From Gammaproteobacteria bacterium (GTDB lineage Bacteria > Pseudomonadota > Gammaproteobacteria > Pseudomonadales > JAUIET01), in contig JAUIET010000012.1 of assembly GCA_030429735.1 (NCBI GenBank), positions 92,177 through 156,176 on the forward strand: a stretch of DNA of 64,000 bases, in the 5' to 3' direction. Position numbers and translations under genes: made by a program. The stretch's first letter is position 1; each line of letters starts with the position of its first letter. Under the pieces are notes generated by a model, which was given only the letters and a program-made list of their open reading frames with translations, did no database searches and was not told the origin of the DNA. Positions 1-8,162 of the stretch are shown here, in pieces.

Positions 1-181
1 CACAGTGTGCCTCTTTTGATTCGTATAATTCAAGTATACTGGTTGTTGACGTATGCGATATCTACGTATTGTTTGATCATGTGCTGCTTACCCCGCCCTC
101 AACCCGACCAAGGATTTACCCATCGAACTCTTTAGTTACACGCTGGAATTAATCGATTTACTAATTCTGTTACTCGCTGGT

Positions 182-874
182 TTGTTGATTGGAATGGCAA
201 AGACCGGTGTGAATGGCTTGGGTATGATGGCTATGCCTTTGGTTGCGATCGCATTTGGTGGTAAGCAATCCACTGGCGTATTGCTGATCGTAATTATCTT
301 CGCTGATCTGTTTGCGGTGTGGTTTTATAACCGGCACGCAAATTGGCAGTTGTTGAGAAAGCTGCTGCCGCTGGCATTTGTTGGAATTTTTCTGGGCACC
401 TACGTGGGTGATCGAATAGATGATCACACCTTTCGCTTGATCATGGCGGCCACAATCTTCATCAGCCTGGGCATTATGGTGTGGCGTGAGCGAGGAGAAC
501 AGCCGATTCCAACGTCCCCCTGGTTTGTTATTCTGATTGGATTGGCAGGCGGTTTTACAACAATGGTTGGCAATCTCGCCGGCTCGATCATGGCTTTATA
601 TCTGCTGGCCATGCGCTTACCCAAAAACGAATTCATAGGCACAGCCGCCTGGTTCTTTTTGGTGGTGAACGTGGTTAAGGTGCCGTTCCATGTTGTTGTG
701 TGGGAAACGATAACAATCAACAGCACCTTGCTAAGTGCGCTTGCATTCCCGGCCGTGGCAATAGGCGCCTTTGTCGGCTTGAAGGTTGTTAAAAAAATTC
801 CGGAGCAGAGCTACCGCTACTTTGTGATTGTCATGACTGGCTTGTCAGCGCTCAGCATGATCATTTTTGCGTAA
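182..874 (+). CDS. TauE/SafE-family membrane exporter
   Basis: Polytopic inner-membrane protein of the sulfite exporter TauE/SafE type. The sequence is almost entirely hydrophobic helices with the family's early glycine-rich stretch (GMAKTGVNGLG) and a second, repeated half after about residue 115. The first usable canonical start is TTG at 182, but the open frame runs further upstream and reads ELFSYTLELIDLLILLLAG, a natural first membrane helix. Beginning at an in-frame ATC at 122, six bases after AAGGAT, the protein would be 250 residues, the usual family length. So the coordinates given probably truncate the N-terminus. Substrate is unknown: family members export sulfite, sulfonates or other organic anions. 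It converges with the next gene, 7 bases away. Confidence 0.85.
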   Translation: MLIGMAKTGVNGLGMMAMPLVAIAFGGKQSTGVLLIVIIFADLFAVWFYNRHANWQLLRKLLPLAFVGIFLGTYVGDRIDDHTFRLIMAATIFISLGIMVWRERGEQPIPTSPWFVILIGLAGGFTTMVGNLAGSIMALYLLAMRLPKNEFIGTAAWFFLVVNVVKVPFHVVVWETITINSTLLSALAFPAVAIGAFVGLKVVKKIPEQSYRYFVIVMTGLSALSMIIFA

Positions 875-881
875 CTTTCGC

Positions 882-1301
882 TCAGGCCCAGCCCAATTCC
901 CGCATAGCCCAGGGCGCATTCCAGATCTTGATCATCTTCTGCACCTGGTCGTTTTCATCCATAGTAATCGAATAGACGTAATGCGAATGTGTTTCCTTGC
1001 CAGTGGGTGGCACAGGGCCGCCTTCGCCGGTGTGCTTCGCATTATAGGTGCCGAAGAATAAAGCCGTTCGGGTGCTTTCGTCATAGCTTGAGGCATTGAG
1101 ATCGTAATAAGCGCCGGGTGCGGTCACGGTGCCAAAAGCAGCCATCCATTCACAGTATTCTTCTATCGTGGTCATCTCCGCGATGGGCTCGCTCTGCGCG
1201 CTGAAGCTCGAGTTTGCCGCAACGTATTGCTTACAGCCGGCCCAGCCCTTGGCCGTTTCACATGCGACAAAAAAGGCCTTTGCATTATCGAAAGCAGACA
1301 T
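882..1301 (-). CDS. NTF2-like/SnoaL-type small protein
   Basis: 139-residue protein with the look of a single NTF2-like (SnoaL/ester-cyclase-type) cone fold. Aromatic-rich strands carry the segments YYDLNASSYDES, ALFFGTYNAKH and HSHYVYSITMDENDQVQKM, the last being the family's typical ending, where a charged turn precedes a conserved strand. No catalytic residues can be assigned with confidence. It starts one base after the stop of the upstream glutathione transferase gene on the same strand, so the two are surely cotranscribed and translationally coupled. A role in handling a small electrophile or conjugate together with that transferase is possible but only inferred. Confidence 0.75.
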   Translation of the reverse strand: MSAFDNAKAFFVACETAKGWAGCKQYVAANSSFSAQSEPIAEMTTIEEYCEWMAAFGTVTAPGAYYDLNASSYDESTRTALFFGTYNAKHTGEGGPVPPTGKETHSHYVYSITMDENDQVQKMIKIWNAPWAMRELGWA

Positions 1302-1302
1302 G

Positions 1303-1908
1303 TCAGTCCCCCGAGGTCATTGCTATGTAATTTGGTTCAGCTTGAATTCGACTAAGCCATGATTGTATTGCCGGGTAGGTGGCAAGATCAAAACCGCCTT
1401 CGTCGGCGACATGAGTGTAACCATACAATGAAACATCAGCTACTGATAGTTGATCCCCTACTAAATAGGGGCTTTGTTTAAGTTGTGCCTCCATAATGCC
1501 AAGCGCCTTGTGACCACCCGGCTGCTTCGCCTCGTATTCTGTCTTACGTGCCTGTGGCATGCCTTGATACTTTGCAATAAACCGGGCAACGGCAATGTAG
1601 GGTTCGTGGCTGTACTGCTCGAAAAATTGCCATTCCAGTGTTTTAGCGCGAGCGAATGCGTCTTCGGGAATCAGTGCGCTGTCGCGCGCAAGATAGTTGA
1701 CAATCGCATTTGATTCGCTCAGGCAGCGGCCATCGTCCAGTTCCAACAAAGGCACTTTGCCGTTTGGGTTTTTCTGCAGAAACTCGGTTGTGGTCGTTTC
1801 ATTATTCATTATGTCGACAGACACCCATTCGTGCTCAATATCAAGCAATGCTGCAGTGAGTGCGATTTTGTAGCAATTGCCAGACTTCATGTCGCCGTAT
1901 ACTTTCAT
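1303..1908 (-). CDS. Glutathione S-transferase family protein
   Basis: Full-length cytosolic GST of 201 residues. The N-terminal thioredoxin-like domain (about 1-80) carries the cis-proline region NGKVPLLEL and the glutathione gamma-glutamyl site ESNAI. The C-terminal helical domain has the conserved N-cap segment (SVADVSLYGY). The family conjugates glutathione to electrophiles or uses it as cofactor; substrate cannot be read from the sequence. The first residues (MKVYGDMKSGNCYK) place a Ser/Cys-type N-terminal catalytic region near residues 9-12. It is the first gene of a two-gene unit with the NTF2-like gene and lies 15 bases downstream of the lipoprotein hydrolase gene on the same strand. 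Confidence 0.9.
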   Translation of the reverse strand: MKVYGDMKSGNCYKIALTAALLDIEHEWVSVDIMNNETTTTEFLQKNPNGKVPLLELDDGRCLSESNAIVNYLARDSALIPEDAFARAKTLEWQFFEQYSHEPYIAVARFIAKYQGMPQARKTEYEAKQPGGHKALGIMEAQLKQSPYLVGDQLSVADVSLYGYTHVADEGGFDLATYPAIQSWLSRIQAEPNYIAMTSGD

Positions 1909-1923
1909 AAGGTACCCCTTTGC

Positions 1924-2850
1924 TTACTTGCATTCTCTGGTCAACCAGTCGATGACAGACCGCTGCACTAAAATGCGTGTGCTCGAAAATGAATGATCGC
2001 CAGGCAGCACCAAATGTTGTAGTTGTAGCCCTGGCTCCTTTTTAAACGCCGCCACCATTCGATCTTGAACCGCTGGCGGTACAACACGGTCGCTTTCTCC
2101 GGCAATGAGTAATACAGATTTGCCGCGAAGTTGTGCGCCATAGTTACGTACATCAAATGCGTCTGCGTTTGCGTTAATTTCAGTTACGGCCTGCTCGCCA
2201 CTAAAGCCATTTAGCATCATCAGTTGATTTGTGTACGCTTTAAAACTGCTTAACTGACGCTCATCTCTGGAAGCGTATTCGCCCAGGTTTGCAGCGGCAA
2301 GCCCTGCAACGCAGCTAATCTCGCTATCGAGTGAGGCTGATCGAAGGGCAGCAAAGCCTCCCATAGAGTGGCCTATGATGCTGAGTCTACCTGTGTCTAC
2401 TCTCAGCGAAGAATCACTCTCGCGCAGAAACTTCAATACGTTTGCAACGTCGTCAGACAAGGTTGTTAGTGAATAGCGCCCTTCACTGCCCCAGGCACCG
2501 CGGTAATGAAAAAACAAAACGTTAAACCCTGCGCGGCGAATGGATTGAGCAAGATCCAGATTTTTCTCATTACCCGGATAACCATGGAGTAACACCACCG
2601 TCGGGTGTGGCCCGCCACCATTTGCGCCCAGTATAAAGCCACTGAGTTTCGCGCCGTCACTTGGGATAAACAGCTCCTGGATGAACGGGGGATGCTCGGA
2701 ATCAATCAACACTGTGTCCATGGTAACCGGATCATATGTCGCGTTTTCCGTTGCTGTCATAGCGCGGTGTGGCGTGGTACCTGAGCAAGCAGCCAGCAAT
2801 AGCAAGCTGCTGAGAATCAAACCTGCTGTCTTATAAGTATTTGTAATCAT
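1924..2850 (-). CDS. Lipoprotein alpha/beta hydrolase
   Basis: 308-residue alpha/beta hydrolase with a lipoprotein signal peptide: hydrophobic core then lipobox LLAAC, giving a lipidated Cys near residue 22. Conserved features are the oxyanion-strand segment VVLLHGYPGNEKN, nucleophile elbow GHSMGG, acid loop GESDRVVPP and catalytic His in PGDHSFS, so the triad is complete. It resembles the serine aminopeptidase S33/dienelactone hydrolase-like group, acting in the periplasm at a membrane. Start chosen at the ATG at 2850, which sits after an AAGGAG stretch and directly begins the signal peptide; a TTG 36 bases upstream would add a non-signal-like extension. Substrate unknown. It diverges from the acyl-CoA ligase gene across 150 bases. 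Confidence 0.85.
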   Translation of the reverse strand: MITNTYKTAGLILSSLLLLAACSGTTPHRAMTATENATYDPVTMDTVLIDSEHPPFIQELFIPSDGAKLSGFILGANGGGPHPTVVLLHGYPGNEKNLDLAQSIRRAGFNVLFFHYRGAWGSEGRYSLTTLSDDVANVLKFLRESDSSLRVDTGRLSIIGHSMGGFAALRSASLDSEISCVAGLAAANLGEYASRDERQLSSFKAYTNQLMMLNGFSGEQAVTEINANADAFDVRNYGAQLRGKSVLLIAGESDRVVPPAVQDRMVAAFKKEPGLQLQHLVLPGDHSFSSTRILVQRSVIDWLTRECK

Positions 2851-3000
2851 TTTGATATCAATCTCCTTTTGCCAAGCCCTTTGCAATGCGGCAAAGAGAA
2901 GTCAATTCGGTGCTACACGGTACGCTCAACTTTGTTCAATTCTCTTTTCTATCGGTGTAACATTGCGGCTGCATACAACAAAAAAGTGCAGGTGTAAAAA

Positions 3001-4629
3001 ATGATTGACGGCCATATGCAACAGCAGGGCTTTAACCTGATCAGTATTCTACAGCATGCTGCAAATGCACACGGAGATACTGAGGTTATCACCAATAGTG
3101 TGGAAGGTGGCCGGCACAGCATAAGTTACAAGGCGATGTACAGGCGCACAGCGCAGCTGGCCAACGCCTTGCAAGAACTGGGCATGAAGCAAGGCGACAG
3201 AATTGGCACTATGGCCTGGAATACCTGGCGGCATTTGGAGTGCTGGTACGCGATAGGTGGTTCTGGCGCGGTATGTCATACCCTCAACCCAAGATTATTC
3301 GCAGATCAAATCGACTTTATCGTTAACCACGCGGAAGATCGATTCTTGTTTGTTGACATCAGTTTCGTGCCGGTTATCGCCGCAGTGATCGACCGCCTGC
3401 CTACGCTTGAGTGCGTTGTAGTTATGACCGACGCCGAGCACATGCCGGATACTTCAACATTAACCGTGCCTGTTCATTGCTATGAAGATCTTATCGCTAA
3501 TCGCGCGTCAGAATTTCAGTGGCCTGACATTGACGAAAACGGCGCCTCGTCTCTGTGTTATACCTCTGGAACAACAGGCAACCCCAAAGGCGTGATGTAC
3601 TCACACAGAAGTAACGTCATTCACTCGCTGGCTACCTGCGGGTCGGATTTGTTCAACCTGACTGCCAGAGATACCTGCCTGATGATCGTGCCGATGTTTC
3701 ATGCCAACAGTTGGGGGTTGGCGTTTAGCGCACCAATGATTGGCAGCAAGCTGGTGCTGCCTGGCCCACACATGGACGGCGCGAGTATTCACAGTTTGAT
3801 CACCGAGGAGCAATGCACAACATCGGCGGCTGTACCAACAGTATGGACCGGTCTGCTCGATTATATGGACGCGGAAGGAAAAAGTATTCCCAGTTTGAAA
3901 GAGACGGTTATCGGTGGTTCGGCTGTGCCAAGATCGATGATCGAAAAATTCGACAAAACCTACGGTGTGGACGTGATACACGCCTGGGGTATGACCGAAA
4001 TGAGCCCGCTGGGCACCATGAACCGGCCGCTGGCGTTTATGAGCTCGCTCACTGATGCAGAGCGTATGGATATACGCTGCAAGCAAGGGCGTGCACCCTA
4101 TGGTGTTGAATTAAAAATTGTTGACGATGACGGTAATCGCTTGCCGCACGACGGTGACGCGTTTGGTCGCTTGCTGGTGCGTGGTCACTGGGTGATTGAG
4201 CGTTACTACAAACAGGAAGAAAGCGCACTCGATGCAGACGGCTGGTTCGACACGGGTGATGTCGCCAATATTGATCAGTACGGTTTTATGCAAATTACCG
4301 ACCGCTCGAAAGACATTATCAAATCCGGTGGTGAGTGGATATCGTCGGTTGATATCGAAAACACAGCCATGGGGCACCCCGAACTTCAAATTGCGGCGTG
4401 CATCGGCGTAAAGCACGCCAAGTGGGAAGAGAGACCGCTGTTATTGGCGGTTAAAAAGCCCGGTTGCAATCCGGAAAAACAAAATGTGTTAGACCATATT
4501 GCAGCTGAGTTTGCGAAATGGCAGGTGCCCGACGATGTGGTCTTTATTGACGATATGCCGCTAACGGCAACTGGCAAAATTGACAAGAAACCATTGAGAG
4601 CAGAATTCGAAAATTATTATCTGCAGTAA
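3001..4629 (+). CDS. AMP-forming acyl-CoA ligase (AlkK/DmdB-like)
   Basis: 542-residue ANL-superfamily ligase that activates a carboxylic acid as acyl-AMP and transfers it to coenzyme A. Motifs are intact: P-loop [11 protein letters not shown] (near 190), MTEMSPLG at the acyl-AMP site, DGWFDTGD, the hinge [15 protein letters not shown], and the C-terminal catalytic lysine in TGKIDKK. Overall layout resembles medium/long-chain fatty acyl-CoA synthetases such as AlkK and the methylmercaptopropionate-CoA ligase DmdB; substrate cannot be decided from sequence. ATG start follows a weak purine-rich site. It stands alone, divergent from the lipoprotein hydrolase, with the GFA gene 94 bases downstream. 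Confidence 0.9.
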   Translation: MIDGHMQQQGFNLISILQHAANAHGDTEVITNSVEGGRHSISYKAMYRRTAQLANALQELGMKQGDRIGTMAWNTWRHLECWYAIGGSGAVCHTLNPRLFADQIDFIVNHAEDRFLFVDISFVPVIAAVIDRLPTLECVVVMTDAEHMPDTSTLTVPVHCYEDLIANRASEFQWPDIDENGASSLCYTSGTTGNPKGVMYSHRSNVIHSLATCGSDLFNLTARDTCLMIVPMFHANSWGLAFSAPMIGSKLVLPGPHMDGASIHSLITEEQCTTSAAVPTVWTGLLDYMDAEGKSIPSLKETVIGGSAVPRSMIEKFDKTYGVDVIHAWGMTEMSPLGTMNRPLAFMSSLTDAERMDIRCKQGRAPYGVELKIVDDDGNRLPHDGDAFGRLLVRGHWVIERYYKQEESALDADGWFDTGDVANIDQYGFMQITDRSKDIIKSGGEWISSVDIENTAMGHPELQIAACIGVKHAKWEERPLLLAVKKPGCNPEKQNVLDHIAAEFAKWQVPDDVVFIDDMPLTATGKIDKKPLRAEFENYYLQ

Positions 4630-4723
4630 CTCACGCAGTGTGACTCCGCGTACCGCGCATACACGCTGTGGTCATGTGCTAAGATCCGTCGTACCATGAC
4701 ACATCAATAAAAAAGGAGTCATT

Positions 4724-5122
4724 ATGAAATTCTCAGGTGGATGTTATTGCGGAGAAATTCGCTATGAAGTGGATGGGGAACCCATTCTAAAAGGCCAGTG
4801 TCATTGCCGTGAATGCCAGTACATATCTGGTGGTTCGCCGAATGTGATTCTCGCCTTGTCTGAAGACAGCTTGAAATACACCAAGGGCCAGCCAAAGCAG
4901 TTTCAACGTACTGATATTGACAATGCAGTGGTGCGGGAATTTTGTGGTGATTGCGGCACTCCGATTACCAGTCTTGCTGGCGGTATGACCATTCTAAAGG
5001 TGGGCAGCATGGACGATGTGTCTCAATATGGTACGCCGGAGATGGCGATATTCTGCGTGGATAAGCAAGCGTTCCATCATGTGCCCGAAGGTATTCCGGC
5101 GTTTGAACGCATGCCGGAGTAG
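4724..5122 (+). CDS. GFA-family zinc protein (CENP-V/Gfa-like)
   Basis: 132-residue protein of the glutathione-dependent formaldehyde-activating (GFA/CENP-V) fold. Zinc-binding cysteines are visible in GGCYCGEIRYE, QCHCRECQ and FCGDCGTP, in the order expected for the two-zinc Mss4-like fold. Start ATG is preceded by AAAAAGGAGTC, a strong ribosome site. The family name derives from one member reported to act on S-hydroxymethylglutathione, but most members have unknown function, so no reaction is assigned here. Confidence 0.88.
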   Translation: MKFSGGCYCGEIRYEVDGEPILKGQCHCRECQYISGGSPNVILALSEDSLKYTKGQPKQFQRTDIDNAVVREFCGDCGTPITSLAGGMTILKVGSMDDVSQYGTPEMAIFCVDKQAFHHVPEGIPAFERMPE

Positions 5123-5224
5123 TTTTCGAGCTGAGCGCTGTGCCGGTCAGGCAGGTACTGAAGTACGCAATGAATAGCAATGGTGACCTTCTGACGATGA
5201 TGGGCGGCAAGGTTGTGTACCAGC

Positions 5225-6013
5225 GTGAGCAATAGCGTACCATTATTGCTGGATTTCGCCGACCGTGTTGTGTTGGTGACCGGCGGTGCCAGCGGTATAG
5301 GAAAAGCGGCAGCGCAACAGTTGGCGCAGCGCGGGGCGAGTGTTGCCATTGCTGATATCAATCGGCAAGCTGCTGCTGATGTTGCGCAAATGCTTCGAGA
5401 GCAAAATCTCAATGCCGGGAGTTATTTCCTGGACGTAGCCGATGAAGATTCGGTAGAGCAACTTATCGCGAGTGTGGTGCGGGATTTCGGAGACTTGCAC
5501 GCAGCCATTAACAGCGCTGGAATCGCGGACCTGCCGGACACGCTGATTGAAATGTCTCTGGAAAAATACGAGCGCATGATTCGTATTAATCAAACCTCAA
5601 TTTTTCTTTGCCTGAAGCATGAGCTACGCCATTTTATGAGCAAGAGTGGTGAACAGCGTGCTGGTCGTTCAATAGTGAATCTGTCATCCGGAGCCGCCTT
5701 TGTTCCTGCACCTGGCCAGGTGCATTACACTGCTGCAAAACACGCTGTAGTTGGTATGACGCATTACGCCGCCAGCGAATATGCCAAAGAGGGTGTTCGA
5801 ATCAACTCGGTCTGCCCAGGGCTTACTGATACGCCGATGCCGGCTGCTGCTGTGCCAAGAGAGATGTTACTGGCAATGGCCAAGTCCAGCCCGGCCGGCC
5901 GCCTGGGTACGGCTGAAGAAGTTGCCGCCGCCTGTGTCTGGTTGGTGTCAGATCAAGCAACCTGGGTGAACGGGCAAAGTATAGTTGTTGATGGCGGCCA
6001 GTTGTTTCACTAG
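5225..6013 (+). CDS. Short-chain dehydrogenase/reductase
   Basis: Classical SDR oxidoreductase of about 262 residues. Visible features are the NAD(P)-binding TGGASGIG near the N-terminus, an Asp at the end of strand 2 (AIADIN) suggesting NAD(H) preference, the NSAG motif, catalytic Ser in NLSSG, and YTAAKH with the catalytic Tyr and Lys. The C-terminal segment ending WVNGQSIVVDGGQ is typical. Start taken at GTG 5225; a TTG 12 bases upstream is also possible. Substrate not identifiable. It converges with the trypsin-like protease gene, 35 bases away. Confidence 0.9.
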   Translation: MSNSVPLLLDFADRVVLVTGGASGIGKAAAQQLAQRGASVAIADINRQAAADVAQMLREQNLNAGSYFLDVADEDSVEQLIASVVRDFGDLHAAINSAGIADLPDTLIEMSLEKYERMIRINQTSIFLCLKHELRHFMSKSGEQRAGRSIVNLSSGAAFVPAPGQVHYTAAKHAVVGMTHYAASEYAKEGVRINSVCPGLTDTPMPAAAVPREMLLAMAKSSPAGRLGTAEEVAAACVWLVSDQATWVNGQSIVVDGGQLFH

Positions 6014-6048
6014 CCAGCTAGCTGCGTCGCGGGTTTCGCCACGATTGG

Positions 6049-8157
6049 TCAGGGACGATTGCCAAGCATGGTTTGTCCAATTGCATTCCATGGTCCATTG
6101 GCTGAAAGTGCTTCGAAATATTGCCCACCCAATAGTGGGATGGCCAGATATCTTGCTCCAAATTGAACGTATACGTTAAACAAATCGCGATTATATTCAG
6201 CGGCTTGTGCCCACTGGCCCCCTGAATTAACCAGCCAGAGAGTATCTTGTGAATGTCGAAATAATTCCACATTGTTGGCGTAGTAAGAAACAGCGAGAGT
6301 ATCAGTGCTTGGTGCTGCCTGCACATTGCCCAACGCTTGCCACGGACCGCCGTCTATTGATTGACTATACGTACCGCCGGTAATCGGAAATGAATAGTAG
6401 GTATTGTTGACCTGCAAACCGATATTCGTGGCATCCCGGCTGTACTCCGTGGCAATCACGGATTGACCACCGATGTTGATAAACCATCTATTGCCAGTGT
6501 TATGTTTGAATAAAGGAACGTTACCTGCAAAGTAGGTAATGCTGGCTCCATTGTGCGGTGCTATCGGCACTTGGCTAACAGTCTGTTGAATAGGCTGTTG
6601 GCAATGCGCGCAACTGTATTCGAAATTAGACAGCACTGTTTTATCCATGCTCCCGGTGTTGATAAATGAGGTTAGATGTGAAGCTATCATCAGGGCGGCA
6701 TCATCCCAGAACGATTTGCCACAAGCGCTTTGTGATTGCTGGTTGGTGCAGCGCTGGAAATTGCTACCCGTTCCAACTTTCAACCGTGAGTCGGAAATAA
6801 ACAAATTGTTGCCATGTACCGCCAGGCTGGCGTAGCTGTATTCAGTAATATCATCAATTTGTTCAATAATGCCTACACGCAGAATCTTATACGCACCGTC
6901 CTGGCCATAATTCAAAATATGCCAATTCTCCGGGTCGGACTGGCAGCTAACACCATCTTCTGCGCAGTCTTTCATGTATTCATTGACCGCATGTACGAAG
7001 AAGTCTGGATCGTTGGGTGGAACAACGCGACCGCCATCAGTAACGTCAAAGCCGTTGTAATGAAATGCCAACATTGAATCCTCCGGCTCGGAGGAACCCT
7101 CTTTTTTCACTGCCAGCAAGGTCCATTCGCCGTCATCTTCGACATACTTAAGCCGACGACTACTGGGTATAGCGATTATCAACCCCGATGTCAGATCCTG
7201 ATAAATGTCAAATGTAAGGTCTTGCTCTGCCTGTGTTTCTATCTCCGGTAAGATCAGCGCCAGTAGTTTGTCCAGGCCATCCTGTGGGTCTGCCGATTGC
7301 TGCAATTCAAACAGGGAACGTGTTTTGGTTTTTACCCATTGATGGGGAGCGCCGTTACCTGGATTTTCGACCAAGTTCTCCGCACTGGTGGTCGCGGCAG
7401 GTGATGAATAGCCAAAGTCTGATGGTTTGATATCAGGTACGTTTGGCGAGCCGTCCCTGATCAGCTCTTCCACATACTTTGCTGGTACCAGCCAGTCATG
7501 GCTCTTCATGCCTTTGTCCAGCCCTCCCTGAACCACGCCTATCAGTTCTCCCTGGGGGTTAAAAACCGGGCCGCCTGAATAGCCAGGGTAAACGCCGCCA
7601 TCGACGTAATACAATTCCAGTTTAATATCGGGCAGCGCCAGCTGCCTCATTTTTTCTACCGCCCTGTCGGGAAGCATTGCTTCAAGCGTTTCAGGTCTAC
7701 CGGAGCCCTTCGAAAGATCGTTTGAGAATGCGCTCTTCGAATTATCCGGTCGAAAGCCGAAGGCGTAGAGCGGTGTTTTCAGTGGTGGGCGATTTCTATT
7801 GATCTGCTTGTACGGCTTACAGCCAAGGTCCGTTAGACTTTCCGTGGCTTGCAAGAGCACCAAATCAGCTTTGCGTAAGGTCTTCACAATACGAGCATCA
7901 GCTATATTTCGTTGGCAGCTGATTTTGATGCTACTGGTTTTGGGCAGCACGGTGTGCAGCGCGGAAACCACATAATTATCTGCCGGGTTTCCCCACATAA
8001 AGCCACTGGATGCATTGCCGTTTGCCAATACCCGGATCATCGCATCGTGCACCGCGTCTTCATTGAGCGCTGCATTAGAGCGATACGAAAACGCGGTCAG
8101 TGCGATGGCAAAGAAAAAAGCGAGCGAACGTTGTGCTGGATTTTTCGTGTTGAACAT
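6049..8157 (-). CDS. Exported trypsin-like serine protease with C-terminal repeats
   Basis: 702-residue protein, third protease of the operon. An N-terminal signal peptide (SLAFFFAIALTAFSY, ending near SNA at 29) suggests export to the periplasm. A chymotrypsin/DegP-type domain follows with triad His68 (VVSALHTV), Asp98 (RKADLVLL) and Ser194 (GYSGGPV). A Cys-containing middle region (about 250-550) is unassigned. The last 150 residues hold two related units of about 75 residues sharing YFAGNVPLFKH / YYANNVELFRH, then EYSRD / EYNRD and a GG-Y segment: probably a tandem binding domain. Start ATG 8157 lies 5 bases after the CHAT stop, whose last codons form the GGAGAAG ribosome site. An upstream GTG is less likely as it would spoil the signal peptide. 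Confidence 0.85.
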   Translation of the reverse strand: MFNTKNPAQRSLAFFFAIALTAFSYRSNAALNEDAVHDAMIRVLANGNASSGFMWGNPADNYVVSALHTVLPKTSSIKISCQRNIADARIVKTLRKADLVLLQATESLTDLGCKPYKQINRNRPPLKTPLYAFGFRPDNSKSAFSNDLSKGSGRPETLEAMLPDRAVEKMRQLALPDIKLELYYVDGGVYPGYSGGPVFNPQGELIGVVQGGLDKGMKSHDWLVPAKYVEELIRDGSPNVPDIKPSDFGYSSPAATTSAENLVENPGNGAPHQWVKTKTRSLFELQQSADPQDGLDKLLALILPEIETQAEQDLTFDIYQDLTSGLIIAIPSSRRLKYVEDDGEWTLLAVKKEGSSEPEDSMLAFHYNGFDVTDGGRVVPPNDPDFFVHAVNEYMKDCAEDGVSCQSDPENWHILNYGQDGAYKILRVGIIEQIDDITEYSYASLAVHGNNLFISDSRLKVGTGSNFQRCTNQQSQSACGKSFWDDAALMIASHLTSFINTGSMDKTVLSNFEYSCAHCQQPIQQTVSQVPIAPHNGASITYFAGNVPLFKHNTGNRWFINIGGQSVIATEYSRDATNIGLQVNNTYYSFPITGGTYSQSIDGGPWQALGNVQAAPSTDTLAVSYYANNVELFRHSQDTLWLVNSGGQWAQAAEYNRDLFNVYVQFGARYLAIPLLGGQYFEALSANGPWNAIGQTMLGNRP

Positions 8158-8162
8158 AGTGT

